From Vulcanimicrobiota bacterium (GTDB lineage: Bacteria; Vulcanimicrobiota; Vulcanimicrobiia; Eremiobacterales; Eremiobacteraceae): DNA of 32,209 bases. The notes below the pieces were generated by a model. The model ran no database searches, was not told the DNA's origin, and saw only the letters and a list, made by a program, of their open reading frames with translations. The translations under genes and the position numbers were made by a program. Location of the stretch: positions 1 through 32,209 of the forward strand of contig JACRUD010000145.1 in the NCBI GenBank assembly GCA_014304875.1, read 5' to 3'. Below, one piece after another: positions 7,786 to 14,547 of the stretch (positions are counted from its first letter, which is position 1; each line of letters starts with the position of its first letter).

Positions 7786-8934
7786 GTGATTATGACGTCC
7801 GCCGCCCCAAGCCCTGGAGTCATGCCTTCGGTCGACGAGCGTGCGTTGGTTGCGGGCCGCGAAGTCGCAGCATTGAGCGGCGGCGTCGACAGCGCGGTCG
7901 CTGCGGCGCTCGCGGTGCGCGGCGGTCGCGACGCGGTGGGTATCACCATGCGGCTGTGGACCCCCGGTGACGGAGCGGCGAGCGACAAGGCGCGTCTGTG
8001 CTGTGGGCTAGAGGCCTATGAAGACGCGCGTCGGGCGGCCGGCGTGATCGGCATCCCGCACTACATCATCAACTTCGAGGCAGCCTTCGAGCAGGCGATC
8101 GTACGCTATTTCTGCACCGAATATTTGGCCGGGCGGACTCCCAACCCGTGCGTGGCTTGCAACAACCTCATGAAATTCGGCGCGTTGCTGGATTTTGCGC
8201 GCGCGCTCGGCGCTGCGCGCATCATCACCGGACACTACGCTCGGGTTCTTCAGGCACCCGACGGCCCGCGCCTTTTGCGTGCCGTGGACCGAGCCAAGGA
8301 CCAGTCCTATATGCTCGCCGGTCTGCGCGCCGATCAGCTCGCTTCCATGGTGCTGCCCCTGGGCTACTGGCCCAAGGAGCGCACCCGGCAACTCGCGCGC
8401 GATTTCGGTCTCGACATCGCCGAAAAGCGTGATTCGATGGACTTGTGCTTTGTCGACGGGGACTATCGCGGTTTCATCGCCCGACGCTTCCCAGAAAGCC
8501 AGGCCCCCGGGCCCGTGATGACGACAGACGGCCGCATCATCGGCCGCCACGACGGCCTGGTGGGTTTCACGGTCGGTCAGCGTAAAGGTGTGCCCGGCGA
8601 CGGCGACAACGGACCGCTCTACGTCGTTCGAACGGAAAGATCGACGAACTCGGTGATCGTCGGCAGGCGCGAGGAGCTCGCGCGAGAGTCGCTGTTATGC
8701 AGCTCGCCGAACCTCGTGCGCCCGCAGTCTTTCGCGGACGGGCGGCGGGTCAGCGGTCTTGCGGTGTGTCGCTACCGAAGCAAAGGAGTACCGGCGACCG
8801 CGCATCTGCAGGACTCCGATTCCCTTGCGGTGCGCCTCGAAGTCCCGACACCGGTGGCCCCTCCCGGCCAGTTGCTGGCGTTCTACGATGAAAAGGACGA
8901 GGAAGTGCTCGCGTCCGGGATCATAGAGCAGTAG
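7786..8934 (+). CDS. mnmA: tRNA-specific 2-thiouridylase MnmA
   Basis: MnmA thiolates U34 in the anticodon of Lys, Glu and Gln tRNAs, using ATP and a relayed persulfide sulfur. The 382-residue protein shows the PP-loop SGGVDS (residues 31-36), CCG, TPNPCVACN with the catalytic Cys122, GHYAR, KDQSYML, the second catalytic Cys221 in SMDLCFVDGD, and FTVGQRKG. Start: GTG at 7786 with GAGG 11 bases upstream; an ATG at 7792 or a later one (MPSVDERALV) would also keep the PP-loop. A 7-bp inverted repeat (AAGGACT at 7753, AGTCCTT at 7777) brackets this GAGG and might influence initiation. It heads a plus-strand group with the thioredoxin-like gene 38 bases downstream. Confidence 0.95.
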   Translation: MIMTSAAPSPGVMPSVDERALVAGREVAALSGGVDSAVAAALAVRGGRDAVGITMRLWTPGDGAASDKARLCCGLEAYEDARRAAGVIGIPHYIINFEAAFEQAIVRYFCTEYLAGRTPNPCVACNNLMKFGALLDFARALGAARIITGHYARVLQAPDGPRLLRAVDRAKDQSYMLAGLRADQLASMVLPLGYWPKERTRQLARDFGLDIAEKRDSMDLCFVDGDYRGFIARRFPESQAPGPVMTTDGRIIGRHDGLVGFTVGQRKGVPGDGDNGPLYVVRTERSTNSVIVGRREELARESLLCSSPNLVRPQSFADGRRVSGLAVCRYRSKGVPATAHLQDSDSLAVRLEVPTPVAPPGQLLAFYDEKDEEVLASGIIEQ

Positions 8935-8972
8935 ACGGCAACCGATTGGCTTTCTCCCGCGTACTAGAGAAT

Positions 8973-10097
8973 ATGAAAACTTCTTCCCGCGCCTGCGCGA
9001 TTTTGCTGCTCGCAGCCGCCACCCTTGGGCTGGCCGTGGGCCACTCGGGAAGCGCCTCAAGAGCTGCCGCCCTTGGCCAAGATCAAGGCATTCCGTCATT
9101 GGACGGGAGCATCGGCTGGCTGAACTCGAGGCCGCTAAGCGTGGCGGATCTCAAAGGCAAGGTGGTGCTGGTCGATTTCTGGGAGTACACTTGCGTCAAT
9201 TGCTTGAAGACTTTACCCTATGAGAAGGCGTGGTACGATCGCTACGCCCGTTACGGCTTCACAATAGTCGGTGTCCACACGCCCGAATTCAAGTTCTCTG
9301 GAGAGCCGCGCAATGTGGCCGCCGCTGTGGAACGCCTGGGCATCCGCTGGCCGGTGGCGCTGGACAGCAACGATATCATCTGGCAGCGCTGGAATAACGA
9401 TAGCTGGCCGCACGAGTTTCTGTTCGACGAAAGCGGCCGACGGGTCGCCGATCACTCCGGGGAAGGTGACTATCCCGAGATGGAGATGCGGATCGCCGCG
9501 CTCGTGCGAAAGAACCATCCCGGCGTGAAGTTGCCGAAGCTGATGGGCTACCTGCCGGCCGACAACTATAGCAAACCCGGCGCCGTTTGCTATCCGAGAA
9601 CGCCGGAGGTCTACGCCGGGAATTGGCGCGGCGACGGAGCGTTGGGGAACGCCCAAGGCTATCAGCCTGAGGTGACCGTGCAGTACGACGATTCTACGCA
9701 GCGACACCAGGACGGGCGCGTCTACCTACAGGGAAGTTGGCACAGCATCAATCAGGCGCTGGTGTACGACGGAGCTTCGACCGCGACGGCCAAGGATTAC
9801 ATCGATCTGCGGTACCACGCGATCGAAGTCGTGTCGGTCCTCAAACCCGAAGATGGGAAGCCCGTGTTGGCCTACGTCGAACAGGACGGCAAACCGCTGC
9901 CCAAGGAAGAGGCCGGAGGCGACGTCCGTTACGATTCCGCAGGGCGTTCCTACATCGTGGTGAATGCGGCGCGCGAGTACGGCCTGGTGACGAATCGACA
10001 TTTCGGTCATCACGATCTGCAACTGCGTCCGGCCGACCAAGGCCTCGGAGTCTACACCTTTGCCTTCGAATCGTGTCAACTGGGCGCCGACCGGTGA
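8973..10097 (+). CDS. DipZ/TlpA-type secreted thioredoxin-like protein
   Basis: The 374-residue protein has a signal peptide (MKTSSRACAILLLAAATLGLAVG), a TlpA-like thioredoxin domain with active site WEYTCVNCLKT (Cys74, Cys77) and the C-terminal beta domain that accompanies DipZ-type thioredoxins (GNWRGDGALGNAQGYQPEVTV..., ending TFAFESCQ). Such proteins reduce or carry redox equivalents in the periplasm or outside the membrane. In classic DipZ/CcdA-fused forms a membrane electron-transfer domain is attached; it is missing here, so a separate CcdA/DsbD partner would be needed. ATG at 8973 is chosen for its AGAG ribosome binding site and clean signal peptide over a TTG at 8946. The next gene starts 7 bases after the stop codon. 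Confidence 0.85.
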   Translation: MKTSSRACAILLLAAATLGLAVGHSGSASRAAALGQDQGIPSLDGSIGWLNSRPLSVADLKGKVVLVDFWEYTCVNCLKTLPYEKAWYDRYARYGFTIVGVHTPEFKFSGEPRNVAAAVERLGIRWPVALDSNDIIWQRWNNDSWPHEFLFDESGRRVADHSGEGDYPEMEMRIAALVRKNHPGVKLPKLMGYLPADNYSKPGAVCYPRTPEVYAGNWRGDGALGNAQGYQPEVTVQYDDSTQRHQDGRVYLQGSWHSINQALVYDGASTATAKDYIDLRYHAIEVVSVLKPEDGKPVLAYVEQDGKPLPKEEAGGDVRYDSAGRSYIVVNAAREYGLVTNRHFGHHDLQLRPADQGLGVYTFAFESCQLGADR

Positions 10098-10104
10098 GGG
10101 CCCG

Positions 10105-10743
10105 ATGACTACGGCGCGCGGCCGGCGTTGGGTCGCCCCAGGCGCGCTGTTTTATCTGATCGCGACGATCGTTCTCTACGGCTGCGCCAAGCCGCCGGCG
10201 CCTGAGGGTTTTCGAGCGGGAGTCGCTCCCGGCGTTTCCCGCGCCAAAATCGTGCAGCTACTGGGGAAACCTTCGCAAGCGGGCGGCGTCGGCGTTTCGG
10301 GCACGCCGCCGACCGATTTGATGGCGTATCCGTTCGGACAGATACTGCTCCAAAAAGGGCGCGCCGTTGCGGTCACGATCGCTAGCGATGCAAGTTACGT
10401 CGGGCCCTACGGCATAAAGCTCGGCATGGCGGAAGATAAAGTAAAAGCCGCTCTCGCCGCGCATCGAAAGCCTCGCCAAGGCCACATGTCGTCCTATACG
10501 GTGACGGCGGGCACGATGGACACGCGCTCGCGCGATCTCTACGATGTCACGGACGGTTTGGTGATCGAGATGGCGGCTGCAAACGCGATCGACCCGCTGG
10601 CTTCCTTTAACGTCGTAAGCATCAGTCTCGTGAATCCCGACGGCGCGCGCCTCCTCAGCGGTATGACGAAAGCCAAACTGACCGGTCTCAACGCTTCCGA
10701 GCACGTCTACAATTTCGTGGACGAGCCGTGGTCGACGCGATGA
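10105..10743 (+). CDS. Putative lipoprotein of unknown function
   Basis: The 212-residue product has a basic N-terminus (MTTARGRRW), a hydrophobic helix (APGALFYLIATIVLYG) and a Cys in a lipobox-like LYGC, so it is probably lipid-anchored after signal peptidase II cleavage. The Tyr before the Gly is unusual for a lipobox. The mature part has two similar segments, GVAPGVSRAKIVQLLGKPSQ and GIKLGMAEDKVKAALAAHRK, each a helix after a Gly, which resembles the small SmpA/BamE-type fold with its 'G.s...v...lG.P' motif. I do not assign a function. Start is the ATG with GAGGG just upstream, inside the preceding gene's stop region, and the gene overlaps the next one by 4 bases. Confidence 0.75.
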   Translation: MTTARGRRWVAPGALFYLIATIVLYGCAKPPAPEGFRAGVAPGVSRAKIVQLLGKPSQAGGVGVSGTPPTDLMAYPFGQILLQKGRAVAVTIASDASYVGPYGIKLGMAEDKVKAALAAHRKPRQGHMSSYTVTAGTMDTRSRDLYDVTDGLVIEMAAANAIDPLASFNVVSISLVNPDGARLLSGMTKAKLTGLNASEHVYNFVDEPWSTR

Positions 10744-11342
10744 GCGACGGCGATCTAAGCGCCCCGGACGAATTCAGCATCGAGCTGCCCCCCAACTCCC
10801 GAATACGCGCTCTGAAGTTCGAGATGGAGAAGGACGTTCTGCATGTGTTCTTTGACGACGACGGTGCGGAGCGCGTTCTCAAGCCCGCTGACCTGCTGGC
10901 ACTGCACGGCGGCTACATCCGCAGCGAAACACTGACGCGCACCCCCACGAAGTCCTCGTCCAAGCCTTCCTTCGGCAGTCTCGGAATGATGGCGATGACC
11001 GGGATGCCCATCAACCCGGGCAAAGTCGTCGATAAGATCATTTCGAAAGACCAAGTGCATCTGTCCGAGGAGTTTCATTTCGTCTTGGGTTTGCGCGTAG
11101 CGCGCACGCCCGCGCTCTGGTACTTGCGGGCATCATCGTTCAATTTCCGCACGGCGCTTGGGCCTGAAGCGACCTACTCGACGGAGATAAACTGCCGCCA
11201 GCTCGTGCGCCGTTTATGCGGGTTTGCGCCCGACGCCGTGCGCGACAACTTCATCACCGCGTATTCCCAGCGGCTGCCGCTGCCGCCCGCGTTGAACGGC
11301 CTGATCGAATTCCTTCGAGTCGCTTCCGGAGCGCGTCTATAG
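10740..11342 (+). CDS. Conserved-looking protein of unknown function
   Basis: The 200-residue product starts at ATG 10740, which overlaps the stop of the lipoprotein gene (ATGA), a sign of translational coupling. A GTG at 10728 is an alternative. There is no signal peptide or clear membrane helix. The N-terminal part (RIRALKFEMEKDVLHVFFDDDGAERVLKPADLLALHGG) looks like a small beta-rich domain, followed by a Ser/Thr/Lys linker and a C-terminal part (HLSEEFHFVLGLRVARTPALWYLRASSFNFRTALG). I recognise no family. It is the last gene of the mnmA group and ends directly at a palindromic repeat, facing mqnC. Confidence 0.7.
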   Translation: MSDGDLSAPDEFSIELPPNSRIRALKFEMEKDVLHVFFDDDGAERVLKPADLLALHGGYIRSETLTRTPTKSSSKPSFGSLGMMAMTGMPINPGKVVDKIISKDQVHLSEEFHFVLGLRVARTPALWYLRASSFNFRTALGPEATYSTEINCRQLVRRLCGFAPDAVRDNFITAYSQRLPLPPALNGLIEFLRVASGARL

Positions 11343-11371
11343 GCGCGGACCTTAGGTCCGTCCGTCGCGCC
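11341..11371 (+). terminator. Hairpin between convergent genes, containing palindromic repeat copy 2
   Basis: The core CGGACCT-T-AGGTCCG (11346-11360) is a perfect inverted repeat, and outer arms AGGCGC (11341-11346) and GCGCCT (11366-11371) can extend a larger structure. It fills the 28 bases between two convergent genes and overlaps the stop of the plus-strand gene. A bidirectional terminator is plausible, but there is no T-run, so the function is inferred. Confidence 0.5.
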
Positions 11372-12456
11372 TACGCCGGCGTCGCGAGCGGGTAATCCCG
11401 CTTTTGGAAATACGTATCGCGTACGGCGGGCACGTATCCGGCTTGGCGGATCGTCCGTTCGAGATCGGCTCGCGAGGCGCTGTTCGTATTGCCGGCTAGC
11501 GTCACGACTTTTTCTTCCAAGATCGTCCCGCCCATATCGTCCGCTCCGAAAAGCAACGCCAGCTGCCCCAGTTTCATGCCGGGCGTCAGCCATGACGACT
11601 GGATGTGCGCGAAGTTATCCAGGTACAGCCGGCTGATCGCGATGACGCGCAGATAATCGAGGCCCGTCGTCTCCTTGCCTTTGAGCGGCGTCTTGTACGG
11701 GACGTAGTACCAAGGGATGAAAGCCGTAAAACCGCCCGTCTCGTCCTGCAGCTCGCGCAGGACGTCGAGGTGTTTGATACGCTCTTCGTCGGTTTCGATA
11801 GAGCCGAACATCATCGTCGCGGTGGTCGGCATCCCGAGTCGTTGCGCGACCCGCATGACGTCGAGCCAGCGGTCGTTGTCGATCTTGCGGGCGGAAATGC
11901 GACGCCGCACCCGCTCGACGAGGATCTCGGCTCCGGCGCCGGGGAGCGACTTTAGACCGGCCGCGCGCAGCGTGGTCAGCACGTCCTCGATCGGCATGCG
12001 CTCGCGCTTTGCGATGCCGCAGATCTCGCTCGTGGACAGCGAGTGGATGTCCACATCGGGGAACTCGCGTGCGATGCGCTCGAACAAATCGACGTAGTAG
12101 GTCAGCGGCAGGTCGGGATTGACACCGCCTTGGATCATGATCTGGGTGGCGCCCTGATCCACCGACCACTTCACGCGCGCAAGGACATCGTCGTGCGTCA
12201 TCGTGTAGCCTTCGGGATGGCCTTCCGGTCGGAAGAACGCGCAGAACGAGCAATGAACATTGCAGACGTTCGTATAGTTTATGGTGGTGTCGATGACGTA
12301 CGATACTTCAGGCCCCGGAAACAGGTCGCTTCGGCGACGATGGGCGGCTTGCCCGATGTCGTGCAGAGAGGCCTCTCTGTAGAGCCGCACGCCATCCTGA
12401 TAGCTCAAGCGGCGGCCGGCGGCCGAGCTCTCCAGCAGAGCGGCGATCTCAGACAC
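11371..12456 (-). CDS. mqnC: Cyclic dehypoxanthinyl futalosine synthase MqnC
   Basis: MqnC is a radical SAM enzyme that turns dehypoxanthine futalosine into its cyclic form in menaquinone synthesis. The 361-residue protein has the iron-sulfur motif CNVHCSFCAFF (Cys65, Cys69, Cys72), then MIQGGVNPDLPLTYYVDLFERI, SLPGAGAEIL, TATMMFGSIET and the C-terminal GADDMGGTILEEKVV, all typical for MqnC. GTG at 12456 is chosen because GAAGAGG lies 9 bases before it and the family N-terminus (SEIAALLESSAAGRRLSYQDG) begins there; a TTG at 12474 is the alternative. The GTG lies inside the end of mqnA (GTGTCTGA), so the two are translationally coupled. Confidence 0.95.
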   Translation of the reverse strand: MSEIAALLESSAAGRRLSYQDGVRLYREASLHDIGQAAHRRRSDLFPGPEVSYVIDTTINYTNVCNVHCSFCAFFRPEGHPEGYTMTHDDVLARVKWSVDQGATQIMIQGGVNPDLPLTYYVDLFERIAREFPDVDIHSLSTSEICGIAKRERMPIEDVLTTLRAAGLKSLPGAGAEILVERVRRRISARKIDNDRWLDVMRVAQRLGMPTTATMMFGSIETDEERIKHLDVLRELQDETGGFTAFIPWYYVPYKTPLKGKETTGLDYLRVIAISRLYLDNFAHIQSSWLTPGMKLGQLALLFGADDMGGTILEEKVVTLAGNTNSASRADLERTIRQAGYVPAVRDTYFQKRDYPLATPA

Positions 12457-13297
12457 GTTCGTACGCCTCTTCAAGAAATGCCAACGCTGGGCGGCTCTCC
12501 AGCACGCCGCAGCGCTCGGCCAATTCGTAAAACGCTTCCAGTCCGGCGCGTGCCGTCTCGTCCAAGCTGAAATTTAGCTTGCGATAATAGTCCGCGTAAA
12601 AGCCGGCCGTCCGGGGCAGCAAGGCTTGCGCTCGCGGAACGACCTCGTCGTCTAGGTGCGCGATTCCCCAGTGAAGTGAGTCGAGCAAGGCGGCGTTGAC
12701 TTGCGCTACCGTCGCCGGGTGCTCTTCCGCGAAACGACGCCTTACCGCCCACACCGCGTAGACCATCGGATGGCCGGTCGATTCCCGCCACATTGACCCT
12801 AAGTCGTAGACCTGCTCGCTGGGAGCGCGCCCAGCCGCCTCGACGGCAGCGTCCCCGATCAGCACGCGCGCATGCCCGTAAGTCTTACCGTCCGGTTCGT
12901 CCGCGATATAACGCGGCGCGAAACCGTAACGCGTCCGGCAAAGAACATCGAAAAGCGCGCGGCCCGTCGCCGACTCCGCCGTCACGCACACGCCTTGGCC
13001 GGCCAGGCGCTCCAGCGGCAGCGCCGAGATGCAAAGCACGCTGAGAACGGCGCCCTGCGATGCCACGCACAATCCCGGCAAAAGCCTCAGGTCGTCCGGA
13101 TGTGCGGCGTAGTAGATCGAAGAAACCGGGCTGCAATCCAACTCGGCGCCGAGCAGCATGCGGTTCAGCTGCGCCGGAACTCCGCGGACGAGGCGGCCGG
13201 GAAAACTCCGGGCGCCGGCATCGAAGGCGGCGTAGACCGGCAACACGTTGGTATAGCTGATGCGGCCGCAACGCGCGTTCTCCGGCATGGACGTCAC
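12449..13297 (-). CDS. mqnA: Chorismate dehydratase MqnA
   Basis: MqnA removes water from chorismate to give 3-enolpyruvoyl-benzoate, the entry step of the futalosine route. The 282-residue protein has the periplasmic-binding-protein-like fold of the family: GRISYTNVLPVYAAFD at the N-terminus, SPVSSIYYAAHPDDLRLLPG (substrate loop with the Ser pair), LVLIGDAAVE-like RVLIGDAAVEAA, and DLGSMWRESTGHPMVYAVW near residue 170. Start: GTG at 13297, overlapping the mqnE stop by 4 bases (GTGA); an ATG three codons later is possible. Spacing and strand place it in the middle of an mqnE-mqnA-mqnC operon. Confidence 0.95.
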   Translation of the reverse strand: MTSMPENARCGRISYTNVLPVYAAFDAGARSFPGRLVRGVPAQLNRMLLGAELDCSPVSSIYYAAHPDDLRLLPGLCVASQGAVLSVLCISALPLERLAGQGVCVTAESATGRALFDVLCRTRYGFAPRYIADEPDGKTYGHARVLIGDAAVEAAGRAPSEQVYDLGSMWRESTGHPMVYAVWAVRRRFAEEHPATVAQVNAALLDSLHWGIAHLDDEVVPRAQALLPRTAGFYADYYRKLNFSLDETARAGLEAFYELAERCGVLESRPALAFLEEAYERV

Positions 13298-14382
13298 GCC
13301 GGTTCCATGACCGCGTAGAGCAAGTTACGCCGAGTCGGCTCGAAGCCCGCCTCTTTGATGGCGCGTTTCAGCTCCTGCGCCGGCGTGCTTTGATCGGTGG
13401 TGCTGCCGGCTTCGCGGTAGATGCGCTGCTCGTTATCGACGGTGCCGTCGATGTCGTCAGCGCCGAAATGGAGTCCTAACTGCGCCAGCTTGATCCCGTA
13501 CGAAATCCAATATGCTTTGATGTGATCGATGTTATCGAGCATGAGCCGCGATACCGCAATCGTCCGCAGGTCATCGATTCCGCCGGTCCAGCCATACTCT
13601 TCGAGGTCGTTTCCCTCGGGATGGAACGCCAGCGGGACGAAGCACTTGAAACCGCCCGTCTCGGCTTGGAGCTCGCGCAATAGCGCCAAGTGCTCGACTC
13701 GCTCCTCGATCGTCTCGACGTGTCCGTAGAGCATCGTGCAGTTCGTTTTAATGCCAAGCCGGTGAGCGACCCGGTGGACTTCAAGCCATTCCTCGGCGGA
13801 TGCTTTGCGCGGACAGACGAGTTTGCGCACGCGTGCCACCAGGATTTCGGCACCGCCGCCGTTGAGCGACGTCAAGCCGGCGTCGCGCAGCAGCCGCAAG
13901 CCTTCTTCGTACGTGCAGCGCGCCCGCTTGCACATATAGTCGATCTCCGCTGCCGTGAACAGAGCGAGTTGCACGTGCGGAACTCGGCGGTGCAGCTCCT
14001 CGATGACGGGAATCCAGTACTCCAGGCTGGTCTGTTTGGGATCGTGGCCGCCGACGATATGCAACTCGTCGTAATCGGCCGGCTCCGCGCAGGCGCGGGC
14101 TACGATATCGCCCGCGGTCATCCGGTAGGAACGCGCCTCTTTTTCATGCGCGGCAAACGAGCAAAATTTGCAGCCTGCATAGCAGATGTTGGTCGTGTTG
14201 AGGTAGCGCTTGAACACGTAGTAGGCGCGATTGCCGTTTTTCTCGGTGCGGACTTGGTGCGCGAGCTTGCCGAGAGCGTGAAACGGCGCTTCGGTGTAGA
14301 GATACACGCCGTCGGCGCGGCCGAGCGGCTCGCCGGAGCGCACCTTCCGGCTGATGGCTTCGAACGCGGGGGCGCCGTTCAT
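13294..14382 (-). CDS. mqnE: Aminodeoxyfutalosine synthase MqnE
   Basis: MqnE is the radical SAM enzyme that joins 3-enolpyruvoyl-benzoate to SAM to make 6-amino-6-deoxyfutalosine. The 362-residue protein has the cluster motif NICYAGCKFCSF (Cys67, Cys71, Cys74), HIVGGHDPKQTSLEYWIPVIEELH, SLNGGGAEILVARVR, TNCTMLYGHVET and GADDIDGTVDNEQRIY. ATG at 14382 (MNGAPAFEAISRKVRSGEPL) is chosen because family members begin near here and AAGGCGG lies upstream; a TTG at 14439 would add 19 residues without homology. It is the first gene of the mqn operon. The remaining steps, mqnB and mqnD, are not in the window. Confidence 0.95.
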   Translation of the reverse strand: MNGAPAFEAISRKVRSGEPLGRADGVYLYTEAPFHALGKLAHQVRTEKNGNRAYYVFKRYLNTTNICYAGCKFCSFAAHEKEARSYRMTAGDIVARACAEPADYDELHIVGGHDPKQTSLEYWIPVIEELHRRVPHVQLALFTAAEIDYMCKRARCTYEEGLRLLRDAGLTSLNGGGAEILVARVRKLVCPRKASAEEWLEVHRVAHRLGIKTNCTMLYGHVETIEERVEHLALLRELQAETGGFKCFVPLAFHPEGNDLEEYGWTGGIDDLRTIAVSRLMLDNIDHIKAYWISYGIKLAQLGLHFGADDIDGTVDNEQRIYREAGSTTDQSTPAQELKRAIKEAGFEPTRRNLLYAVMEPA

Positions 14383-14447
14383 GAGGCCATCCGCCTTCGG
14401 CGATGCGTCGTGCGCCGCCTGGCCCTCAACCAGCGCCAAGCGTAGCG

Positions 14448-14465
14448 GCGCGACTTTAGTCGCGC
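14448..14465 (+). repeat. Palindromic intergenic repeat, GCGACTTTAGTCGC variant
   Basis: GCGCGACT-TT-AGTCGCGC is a perfect 8-bp inverted repeat. It is preceded by CGTAGCGG, resembling the ATGTAGCC flank of the other copies. It lies in the 165-base gap upstream of mqnE together with the next copy. Confidence 0.75.
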
Positions 14466-14495
14466 AACGGACCGAGCTAAGGCAGCCGGCACGGA

Positions 14496-14518
14496 CGGAC
14501 CTGAAGGTCCGCGGCTAC
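14496..14518 (-). repeat. Palindromic intergenic repeat, copy 3 (after ftsK)
   Basis: CGGACCT-GA-AGGTCCG with 7-bp arms, read on the minus strand after GTAGCC. It follows the ftsK stop codon by about 30 bases in the direction of ftsK transcription. Confidence 0.82.
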
Positions 14519-14547
14519 CTTACCCGACGCGGCCGATCGCGGCTGCA

